A stretch of 64,000 nucleotides of DNA. Origin: Prolixibacteraceae bacterium. GTDB lineage: Bacteria; Bacteroidota; Bacteroidia; Bacteroidales; Prolixibacteraceae. This document shows positions 36,305 to 45,200 of this stretch, one piece after another. The notes under the pieces were generated by a model that made no database searches, had not been told where the DNA came from, and worked only from the letters and a program-made list of their open reading frames with translations. Location of the stretch: the NCBI GenBank assembly GCA_019856515.1, contig CP082230.1:186001-250000 (forward strand), read 5' to 3'. The stretch's first letter is position 1, and every line of letters begins with the position of its first letter. A program made the position numbers and the translations under genes.

Positions 36305-39289
36305 TTAATTGATCTGGATTATACTAGTTTGTTTACTTCCATCCATAAGTACGGTGACCCCATTTTCAATATGTGCATGCTTGGTGAACTTCCCGTATGA
36401 TGTAACTTCTCCTATTGCTGCTATTTTATTCAAGTCGATGTACGTGTCTTCGCTTTGAAAAGGTATTGAGAAGTAGCCAACATTCATTGAAGTAACATTA
36501 TGAAAAAAATGAGAGCCTAAAGATGCGTCTAGAGGGAAATCAGGAAGCCCTATTTCGACGATAACTTTAGCATTTGAAATATTAGCCCAAAGTACAGGGA
36601 TACCAGTATGAGGGTCTCTTGTTCCCCATCTACCTGGCCCAATCAAGACATATTCTTTGTTTTGATCTACCATCTCAGTGTTAATCTTTCGAATTTCCTC
36701 TGCCATCTCTTTGGTAGAAAGCTTGTCAAATAAGTCAGGATCAATATATACTATGTCTTTTATATTGTCAAGTTTCCCATTGCCCATTCCTTTTTTTGCT
36801 TTCATAATCAGTTTTTCCTCATCAATTTGATCTAAATCAATGTGGTATGATTTTTCTTGTTGAATTAATGGTTTGATCTGCAAAATATAGAATGTAGGCT
36901 TGTTATCTTCACCTTTTTCTAAATCCACAGCAAATTCCATCTCAACAGGTGATCCCATCGCCTGCTCGAATAGGTTTAATAGTAACTGTATCGTTTGTGC
37001 TAAGGGGATAGAGTCATATTGAAGAATATTTGCAAAGTTAATAATTCGTGGACCTTTAATAAATGTCCCAGGTTCAACAATATCATTAATATGGTTATAT
37101 GTTGATGCACAGTCATTGAGGTTGTTATCTTTGTCAGCATCTGCAATGCGAAGTTTAAGAATTGCAGCATCTTCATCCTGTTCTTCTAAATTTATCTCAG
37201 ATTTTGAAAGATCAATTGCATTAAAGAATCTCTGTGAATCCCTCATTTGATCTTGTAATGATCCATTGATAAGACGTGGGTAGGCTGGACAGAAACGGAA
37301 TGCTTTGTTGCCACCTACGACATGCATTCCCAATCCAACAGCAATCACAGCAAATCCATCTTCTGGCTTCATGTATGAGAATGGGTAGTAGTTATAGGAT
37401 TGAGCTACGCCACTAATATTTGGATAAAATTTAGCATTATAGTCATGTCCAACGACTTCTTGAATTACTACTGCCATTTTTTCCTCTTCAATCTTATAGT
37501 TTACAGCATGAAAATAGGATTCGGCAGTCTCAGTGAAAATGGATGCATAGACCAGCTTTATCGCTTTGCATAGTTGCTCTAATCGTGTGTTTATATCCGT
37601 ATGATTATTCGGGATTAAATATGTAGAATATACCCCAGAGAAAGGTTGTAGTAATGAATCTTCAAAAAGCCCTGATGACCTGATGGCTAGTGGCTTTTTC
37701 ATCTCTTTTAGATAGTTGTATAGACGATCTTTTAGGACGACTCCAATTTCTGCTTCAAGGAATAGTTTTCGGATCTCTTCGGCAGGTCTTTCTTGATAAA
37801 TATCGTCATATAGATTATTCATCTCAATAAAACGATCAAATTCAACAGCTCCAATTACAGCTGTGGCTGGTTGACGTATATTAATACCTTTTATTAAGTG
37901 TTTAAAATCGATATTTTCAATTAAATTCGAGATAAAAGCGAGTCCTCGTCCTTTACCTCCAAGTGATCCTCTCCCCATTCTTACAATATACCTGTTTCCT
38001 GTACATAATTTGGGGGTAAAGTTAATAATCTGCCCTCTATGTTTTTTTTGTTTGGCATCAAGAAATACTCTGATACAGAACTCTCTAAGCTCTTCTGGAG
38101 AAGAGAAGTCTTCAATATTATAAGGTAAAAGCTGTTCTGCAATATTAATCTCACCCCTAGCCATCAACCACGAAGAGAATGCATTGATTCTTGCATGACG
38201 AATAAGAGAGTCACTAGGGACCTCATGTAGTAGTTCTTCAAATTCATCTAGATCTGTAGCAATACCAATTTTGTTCCCATCTGGATCTCTGAAAATGAAG
38301 TCACCAAAACCAAGTTTATCATTGATAAATTTCATGATCTCAAGCGACAGTTTTTCTGAGTTTTTATCTATAAAATTAGCTCCAATCTTTTTAGCTCTTT
38401 CTCTGTTTGATGGGTCGTGAGATTGAAGAAGCGTCGGAATTGAGTATTTTAGTTTTTTGCGTGCCTCAATAAGAAGGTTAACTCCAGAATCCTCATCGTC
38501 TATGCCATGGCGAGGGAATCGTACGTCAGATATGACACATAGAAGGTTTTCACTATATTCGTCAATGATTTTAATGGCATCTTCATAATTGCTAACTAGA
38601 AGTACTTTTGGTCGTGCTCTCATTTTTAGAATCATATGTAGCTCATCGGAAGACTCTTCTGAGACTAGATTCTGTGTTTGAGTCATGATTGCCGTATATA
38701 AGACTGGTAAATATCGTGAATAGTATCGAACCGAATCTTCGACCAAAAGAATAATGCGAACATTACCTAGTTTTGTGTCACGTGCAGCATTCTTCATGTC
38801 TTCGACATACTTAATCATCGCAACGAAGACATTGGAATTTCCATTCCAAACAAATAGACGGTTTATCGCAGGTACTTTGGAGACTTCTCTTTGAAGATCT
38901 TCAAGTCCATGGTTGTTATTGGCAAGCATCAGGATTGGAAGTCGACTTTTAGAGAAATGAATATTCTCTGCAATCTCGATAGAAAGATTTTTATCGACAC
39001 CAGCCATAATAATCACCATGTCAAAGTGTTTCTTGTGTATAATTTGAAGGGCATCCTCTTGTGAATTTACTGAGCTAAAACGAGGAGATGCATATAGGTT
39101 CAATTGAAGATATTCACCAAATATTTTATCAGAAAATTGTCCTTCTCTGACAATAGAGTAAGCATCATAAACGGTTGCCACAACTAGTATTTCTTTGACT
39201 TTTGTGGGCATTAACTCTTGAAAGATATCTCTGTCAGACTTCTGTCTTTTGTAGATAGATGTCAGTGGAATTTTTTGAAAATCCGTCAT
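36305..39289 (-). CDS. Receiver-domain/PEP-synthase-like fusion protein
   Basis: This large cytoplasmic protein joins signalling-like and phosphotransfer-like modules. The first 330 residues contain two receiver-like domains; the second has ISDVRFP with Asp255 as a phosphoacceptor candidate, whereas the first (FDMVIIMAGVD) lacks a standard one. From about residue 430 there is a PPDK/PEP-synthase N-terminal ATP-binding domain, with RMGRGSLGGKGRGLAFI, LAIRSSGLFEDS and GPGRWGTRDPHTG. The C-terminal PEP-binding half and swivelling His domain of true PEP synthase are missing. It could be a regulated phosphotransfer scaffold in the Bacteroidota; function is not known. 994 aa. Confidence 0.82.
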   Translation of the reverse strand: MTDFQKIPLTSIYKRQKSDRDIFQELMPTKVKEILVVATVYDAYSIVREGQFSDKIFGEYLQLNLYASPRFSSVNSQEDALQIIHKKHFDMVIIMAGVDKNLSIEIAENIHFSKSRLPILMLANNNHGLEDLQREVSKVPAINRLFVWNGNSNVFVAMIKYVEDMKNAARDTKLGNVRIILLVEDSVRYYSRYLPVLYTAIMTQTQNLVSEESSDELHMILKMRARPKVLLVSNYEDAIKIIDEYSENLLCVISDVRFPRHGIDDEDSGVNLLIEARKKLKYSIPTLLQSHDPSNRERAKKIGANFIDKNSEKLSLEIMKFINDKLGFGDFIFRDPDGNKIGIATDLDEFEELLHEVPSDSLIRHARINAFSSWLMARGEINIAEQLLPYNIEDFSSPEELREFCIRVFLDAKQKKHRGQIINFTPKLCTGNRYIVRMGRGSLGGKGRGLAFISNLIENIDFKHLIKGINIRQPATAVIGAVEFDRFIEMNNLYDDIYQERPAEEIRKLFLEAEIGVVLKDRLYNYLKEMKKPLAIRSSGLFEDSLLQPFSGVYSTYLIPNNHTDINTRLEQLCKAIKLVYASIFTETAESYFHAVNYKIEEEKMAVVIQEVVGHDYNAKFYPNISGVAQSYNYYPFSYMKPEDGFAVIAVGLGMHVVGGNKAFRFCPAYPRLINGSLQDQMRDSQRFFNAIDLSKSEINLEEQDEDAAILKLRIADADKDNNLNDCASTYNHINDIVEPGTFIKGPRIINFANILQYDSIPLAQTIQLLLNLFEQAMGSPVEMEFAVDLEKGEDNKPTFYILQIKPLIQQEKSYHIDLDQIDEEKLIMKAKKGMGNGKLDNIKDIVYIDPDLFDKLSTKEMAEEIRKINTEMVDQNKEYVLIGPGRWGTRDPHTGIPVLWANISNAKVIVEIGLPDFPLDASLGSHFFHNVTSMNVGYFSIPFQSEDTYIDLNKIAAIGEVTSYGKFTKHAHIENGVTVLMDGSKQTSIIQIN

Positions 39290-39536
39290 AATACAATGAT
39301 TTAATCGTTGCTTAAAGTTAAGTATTAAATCATAATTATGGAGTGTAAGTCAAATAGATTTTAGTACCCCAATAAGAAGAATATAAATATAAATGAAAAT
39401 AATATTGGATATGAGGCTCTTGGGTGATTGTACTTTTTTGCAATATTTAGAAAAGATGAAGAAAGAATCCCGATAAGAGAATCCTATCCAGGAGTAATAT
39501 GTAATTTTATCGGGATTCTAAATTTGTGTGTAATGA

Positions 39537-40412
39537 TTAATCCAGAAGATGTTCAAGAGTGTATTCAATCATCTCTTTTACTCTTCCGTGATAGTTTACA
39601 TTAGCTTCTTTACGAACTCTGTTTGCAATAATGGTGCAGATAGTCATGGCTTTATGTCCCATATGCTTTGAAAGTCCATAGATTGCAGAACATTCCATCT
39701 CGAAATTAGTAATGGCGCGGCCTTCGTAACGGAATGCCCCAATTTTGTCATTTAATTCAGGGTCTAAAAGAGGAATTCTAAGTTCACGTCCCTGAGGTGC
39801 ATAAAAACCAGGAGCTGATATTGTAATTCCTTCTACTGTTTGATTAGAATTCATCTTGTTGTAAATCTCATCTGATCCATCCACAACATATGGTGTCGTT
39901 AAACGAGTATTCCATGAAGTGTGCTCCATGAACTTGTTTTCAAAATCAATATTTGTAATCTTCTCGACAGCGGTGTAGAAATTCAATAAACCATCAAACC
40001 CAATTGATGTTTTTGAAAGAACAAAACTGTTAACAGGGATATTCGGTTGAAGAGCTCCTGAAGTTCCCATACGAACTAGTGTAAGTTGAGTCTTGTCTAC
40101 TTTTTCAGTTCTCGTTTCAAAATCGATGTTAGCTAAAGCATCTAATTCATTGACAACGATGTCAATATTATCAGTTCCTATACCTGTAGAAAGCACCGTA
40201 AATCTTTCACCTTTATATGTTCCAGTGATAGTAACAAACTCTCGATTTTCCTTTTCAAATTCTATATTCTCGAAGAGACTTGCAACTAACCTCACTCGCC
40301 CAGGATCGCCTACCAATAAAATCTTCTTCGCAATGTCCCCTGGTAACAAATGTAAGTGAAATATAGTGCCATCTGGATTGATGATAAGTTCTGAAGGTTT
40401 AAATGTTTTCAT
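39537..40412 (-). CDS. Nucleoside phosphorylase
   Basis: This cytoplasmic enzyme of the PNP/UDP phosphorylase family cleaves nucleosides with phosphate. Motifs include ILLVGDPGRVRLVA (near residue 30), FTVLSTGIGTDNIDIVVNEL, RMGTSGALQ and NFEMECSAIYGL, which carries the nucleoside-binding Met-Glu pair. The order is that of uridine phosphorylase-type proteins, but base preference cannot be fixed from the sequence. Length 291 aa is normal. It is transcribed on the minus strand with no neighbour sharing an obvious pathway. Confidence 0.9.
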   Translation of the reverse strand: MKTFKPSELIINPDGTIFHLHLLPGDIAKKILLVGDPGRVRLVASLFENIEFEKENREFVTITGTYKGERFTVLSTGIGTDNIDIVVNELDALANIDFETRTEKVDKTQLTLVRMGTSGALQPNIPVNSFVLSKTSIGFDGLLNFYTAVEKITNIDFENKFMEHTSWNTRLTTPYVVDGSDEIYNKMNSNQTVEGITISAPGFYAPQGRELRIPLLDPELNDKIGAFRYEGRAITNFEMECSAIYGLSKHMGHKAMTICTIIANRVRKEANVNYHGRVKEMIEYTLEHLLD

Positions 40413-40600
40413 AATTATATAGATTTAATTTTTACTAGCAAAAAGCGTTATGTTATCTAATTTTTTTGAGAAAGACTGTAAAAGTATTATTTTATTTGAA
40501 ATGAAATTATGACTTTTTCACATGTATTATAATTGAATAAAAAGCAGTATCTTTCGGAAAGAGTAATGAATAGTATTATTTTCATGTAAAATGTTTGATT

Positions 40601-41413
40601 ATGAATAAAAAGACAATAACTCTTGGTGTAATTGTATTTGCGGTATTAGGAGTCATCGCTTTTGGTAGCCAACTTTTTTTTACTTTAAATCCTGGTGAGA
40701 GAGGTGTGATTTTCCGCCCATATTCGAGCGGATTAGATAAAGAAAATATTTATCAACCAGGATTCCATATTAAGGCTCCGTGGAATACGATAACGATATA
40801 TAATGTAAAAGAGCAGAAACGTGAAGAGAGAATGGATGTTCTTGATAAGAATGGATTGTCAATTAATATTGATGTGTCAGTTCGTTTTAATCCAGTATAC
40901 GATGAGATTGGTTTTCTGCATGAACGTTTTGGTCGTAATTATATTGATCAATTAGTTGTTCCTGAAGTGAGATCTACAGTAAGGCAAGTTGCTGGACGTT
41001 ATACCGCTGAAGAGATTTACTCTACAAAGAGAAGAGAAGTGGAGAAATCGATTATTGAAGAGTCGATGACCTCATTGGAGAAGAATCATATTGAAATGCG
41101 TGCCTTATTAATTCGTTCGATTAATTTGCCGGATCAAATTAAACAAGCAATTGAGAACAAATTGAAGCAGGAACAAGAAGCCTTGGCATATCGATTTAAG
41201 TTAGAAAGAGAGAAGAGTGAAGCGGAGAGAAAGAGAATCGAAGCTAATGGTATTGCTGATTATAATAAAATTATTAGTGCTTCACTTTCAGATAATGTGT
41301 TGAAGCAGCGTGGAATTGAAGCAACCTTAGAATTATCGAAGAGTAATAATAGTAAAGTAATTGTTGTTGGTTCTAGTAAAGATGGATTGCCTCTAATTCT
41401 AGGAAATAATTAA
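40601..41413 (+). CDS. Prohibitin-family (SPFH) membrane protein
   Basis: This membrane-anchored SPFH/band-7 protein has an N-terminal hydrophobic helix (TLGVIVFAVLGVIAFGSQLF) and the prohibitin opening LNPGERGVIFRP, followed by QPGFHIKAPWNTI. A long coiled-coil-like helix rich in Glu and Lys occupies the last third (KLKQEQEALAYRFKLEREKS). I chose ATG at 40601 (MNKKTIT) over a TTG two codons earlier. Such proteins form ring assemblies that hold membrane proteases or organise the membrane. 270 aa. The DUF4293 gene follows about 100 bases downstream. Confidence 0.9.
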   Translation: MNKKTITLGVIVFAVLGVIAFGSQLFFTLNPGERGVIFRPYSSGLDKENIYQPGFHIKAPWNTITIYNVKEQKREERMDVLDKNGLSINIDVSVRFNPVYDEIGFLHERFGRNYIDQLVVPEVRSTVRQVAGRYTAEEIYSTKRREVEKSIIEESMTSLEKNHIEMRALLIRSINLPDQIKQAIENKLKQEQEALAYRFKLEREKSEAERKRIEANGIADYNKIISASLSDNVLKQRGIEATLELSKSNNSKVIVVGSSKDGLPLILGNN

Positions 41414-41515
41414 TTAAACTTTTCGGATAAATAATTATTTATCCGTTCTTTGTATAAGAAAAATGTGTTATAGAGTCGATCGAATAGTGACTCTTAATCA
41501 AAAAGTAGTTTAATT

Positions 41516-41977
41516 ATGATTCAAAGAATACAAAGTTTATTTCTTTTACTGTCAGCTATCATGATGACGAGTTTATTCGTGCCGACATTGGTGTGGATTA
41601 AAACAAAGAGCGAAACTTTTGCAATGGGATTGACTAAGTTTACACCTGCGTTGCCACTAACCGATGCTGATAATGTGTCTTTAATACCACTAGTAATATT
41701 TGTGGGTTTAATTATAATATTATCATTGATCACGATCTTTATGTATCGTAATCGTATTATGCAAATGCGAATCACTGTGGTAAACTTGATTTTAAAGTTA
41801 GGTGTTGTTGGTGTTGCTTATTTTTATGCTTCAACTACAGCTTCGCTTATTCACGGAGATGTAAAGTTAAACTATGTGTTAGTTTTTCCTGTTATTGCAT
41901 TGATTTTTGATTATTTGGCAATTCGTTCTATCGGAAAAGATGAAGCTTTGGTAAGAGCAACTGATCGTATTAGATAG
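41516..41977 (+). CDS. DUF4293 family membrane protein
   Basis: This inner-membrane protein has four hydrophobic helices and the N-terminus MIQRIQSLFLLLSA, a hallmark of DUF4293, found in the Bacteroidota. The C-terminus LAIRSIGKDEALVRATDRIR also matches the family. The function is unknown. 153 aa is the usual length. It follows the prohibitin gene on the same strand at 102 bases, and is terminated by a clear hairpin. Confidence 0.87.
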   Translation: MIQRIQSLFLLLSAIMMTSLFVPTLVWIKTKSETFAMGLTKFTPALPLTDADNVSLIPLVIFVGLIIILSLITIFMYRNRIMQMRITVVNLILKLGVVGVAYFYASTTASLIHGDVKLNYVLVFPVIALIFDYLAIRSIGKDEALVRATDRIR

Positions 41978-42292
41978 ATTTAAATGCAGATGTTTTTCTG
42001 TAAGGAAACCTTAATAACTAGTTTATTGAGGTTTTTTTTATTGAGTAATATGGAAATAAAGACCTTTAAATATTAAAAGTGTAAGAGGTGAAATAGCCAT
42101 TTGCTCCTTAATAGTTATTTTGTTTCTCTGTTTGTGGATGTTTTATTTGTTATGTTGTTGTTTTTGAGTCTTGTGTGTATGTATTATTGATCTTTTATTG
42201 TTGTTTGTTATTCTAGTGGTAATCTATTGTGTGTCTACGTATAATGTTTATTTTTGATAAAATTATGATTTATATACAGTAACGACGTGCAT
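41978..42292. other. 315-base intergenic region
   Basis: It contains the terminator at 42006-42039 and then T-rich sequence before the giant surface-protein gene. No convincing promoter pair was found. Confidence 0.5.
42006..42039 (+). terminator. Rho-independent terminator of the DUF4293 gene
   Basis: A 12-bp stem (AAACCTTAATAA with TTTATTGAGGTTT, one G-T pair), loop CTAGT, then eight T. Confidence 0.85.
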
Positions 42293-45200
42293 ATGAATAA
42301 CTTTTCCAAATTTGTCTTAATTCTTTGGTTATCTTTAGTTACAGTGATCAGTAAAGGTCAGTTGTCGAAGAAACACTATTTGCCTCCATTTTATGGTAAT
42401 ATTACTTCTAGTATGCATGATGCTAGAGGGTATTTTACGCTATACTTGTCAACTAACGAGACTACTCCTTTTGATGTGACAATAAAAAGAGGAGATGGGA
42501 CTTTAATTACGACAATTAATGGGTTATCTGTTCGCAATTCAGTAAATTACCAATTGCCGACTCTCATTGAAAATTTTCTACAGAATTCTGTAACCTATAA
42601 GCAACCTTTATTTATAAAAGCATCGGACAGAGGTAAGGTGCTTTCGGATAAGGGAATTGTCTTAGAAGGAGATCATGAATTTTTTGTTAATGTAAGAATC
42701 ATTACACGAGCACAAGGTGCTAGTTTGACTTCAAAAGGTTTAGTGGGGGCTGGAACTCATTTTTTTGCGGGATTTATGAAAAGTTGCTTTTCTCCATATA
42801 ATGGAAATAATTCACAATTTATATCCATCATGGCGACATCTAATAATACAGTGGTGTCGATTAAGAACAAAAATTTTAATTGGTTTTCTCGCAATCAGAA
42901 TGATCAATCAGGTTGGACGTTAGAAAGAGCATCACAGAATAAATATTCTCGCAGGTTGAATAAGGGCGAAACGATTACTTTAGGTTATGATAATGATCAG
43001 TTTCGTAATGCGAGCAGCAGACTTCCGTCAAATGGAGTGGCCTTTGAGAGTCCAAATGGAACAGAAATAACAGCAACAAAGCCTATCGTCGTAAATTCAG
43101 GTTCTTGGTCGGCGAGCCCATCGGGTTTGCAAGCAAGAGATATTGGTTTTGACCAAATTGTTCCTGTAAATGTTGTTGGTGATCAGTATATTCTTGTGAA
43201 AGGGCAAGGGAACAAGAGTCCAAACTCCTCTTTTGATGAAACCAAACATGGAGAGGCTGCAGTGATTATTGCTACTAAAAACAATACTGTCGTAACTTAT
43301 CATGGTAACGGAGGTAATTCAAGAACGATAACATTAGCAAAAAAAGGGGATGCTGCCTTTATTGATCAGGAGTTATTTGATAAATATTTCGAATCTAGCG
43401 TTAGAGGACGAAGAACAATTGATGGATATCGTATATGGTATAATTATAGAACAGGGGATATTGATCCTTATGAGATGTTACCTTCAGTTTATTTAGAGTC
43501 GACTAAACCAATTTATGTTTATCAAACGATTACTGGAGTAAGAGATAAAGATCAGACGACAGGAATGAGCTTTATTCCTCCTTTAAAATGTACTTCGGAT
43601 TATAAAGTGACGATTCCTTTTGCAAGAGCCTTTGAAGCTGATGGTAGTGGTCGTAGTTATAATGGAAATAATCGGTCTCTTAATACTGTGATTAAAGGCT
43701 CTACATCAAGTAGAAATATTACGATTAATGGTACAGCTCTTTCCAATTCTAGTTATACAGCAGTGCCTGGAGGTTCTGGATGGTATTCATTTTCTTATCA
43801 AGTTCCTCGTAATGGACATTATGTAGTTGAAAATACTCAAAAAGACCCCATCAATGTAGCACTGTATGGGGAGAGTGGGAATGTTGGAGCCGCAGGATAC
43901 TTTTCTGGGTTTGGAACACGTCCTATTACTGTTCCAGAATTGTCTGTGGATGGAGCAGTGGAAAACTGTGGCGAGAATACACGAATTGTTGTTCAGAATA
44001 ACCAGCCAGGATGGACCTATAATTGGTATAAGAATGGAGAAAAAATTGATGGAGCAACAAGTTCTTCCTATACGACAAATGGTAGTGGTTATTACTCTGT
44101 TGAAGCTGGATTAAATTGTAATGGGAGGGTGTCAAAGACTTATCCTTCTGATCCTATATATCTTTTCCCTTGTATCAATATTGATGGATTAGCAAGTGCT
44201 ACAGAAGGAGAGCAATTAGATGTTAATATTGTTTTGTCAGAATCAGTTCCTTTTCCTGTTACATATGATTTAGAAATTGTTTCGGAAAGTGGTAATGGTA
44301 TTGCAACCCATGGTACAGATTACAAGGTTATTGGAAGTTTAACGGGAATTACCATTCCAGCAAATACTTTATTGTCAACCGTATCCTTTGATTTAATGGA
44401 TGACAGCATAAGAGAACCTGAAGAGCATTTTACGGTTCGTATTACTCGAAGTACCATGTCGAAAATTAATATTGGAACATGTGTAGCTACGATTAAAGAA
44501 AATGATAATGATTTGCCAAAGCTTAGTGTCGATTTACAGCAGGATAATTGGAAGGATGGAATTGATGAGGCTGGAACAGAAGGAAAAGATATTACATTGT
44601 CGTTGAAACTTTCTGAAAAAACAGGGTATTTTGTTTCCGTAGATTATGAATTTATTGATATTACAGCCAAAAATGGTGAAGATTATAATGCAACCCCAGG
44701 GACTATTACTTTTGCTCCAGGTGAGTTGGAAAAAGAGATCCATCTTATGGTTATAGATGATAATTTATATGATATTGAGAGCAAAGAATCATTTAAATTA
44801 ATGTTGAATAATGTTTCTGAAGCTGAGTTGTCTATCGACCCAAAGAAAGAGGTTTTTATTGTTGATGATGAAACAAAGCCATCTTTAGCAATTAAAGGAT
44901 CAAGTGTGTTAACTGCACGTGAAGGAGATGATATTAGAGTGGAATATCATTTAACAACTCCTTTGGATTCTACATTTACTGTTGGGTACAAGACGACTAC
45001 CAAGGCTGGTTCTGGTTATGCTACTGCGAATTTAGATTATACAGAAGTTCCGTTGACAGATGTCCAATTACTACCAGGTACTACAGATGGGGCTATCACT
45101 GTATCAACATTAGTTGATGGATTGGCTGAAGTCCAGGAGAAATTTATGATGCAATTTAGAACCAGTAAGATAGTGGATGTCACTCGATTTGTCGATTTAT

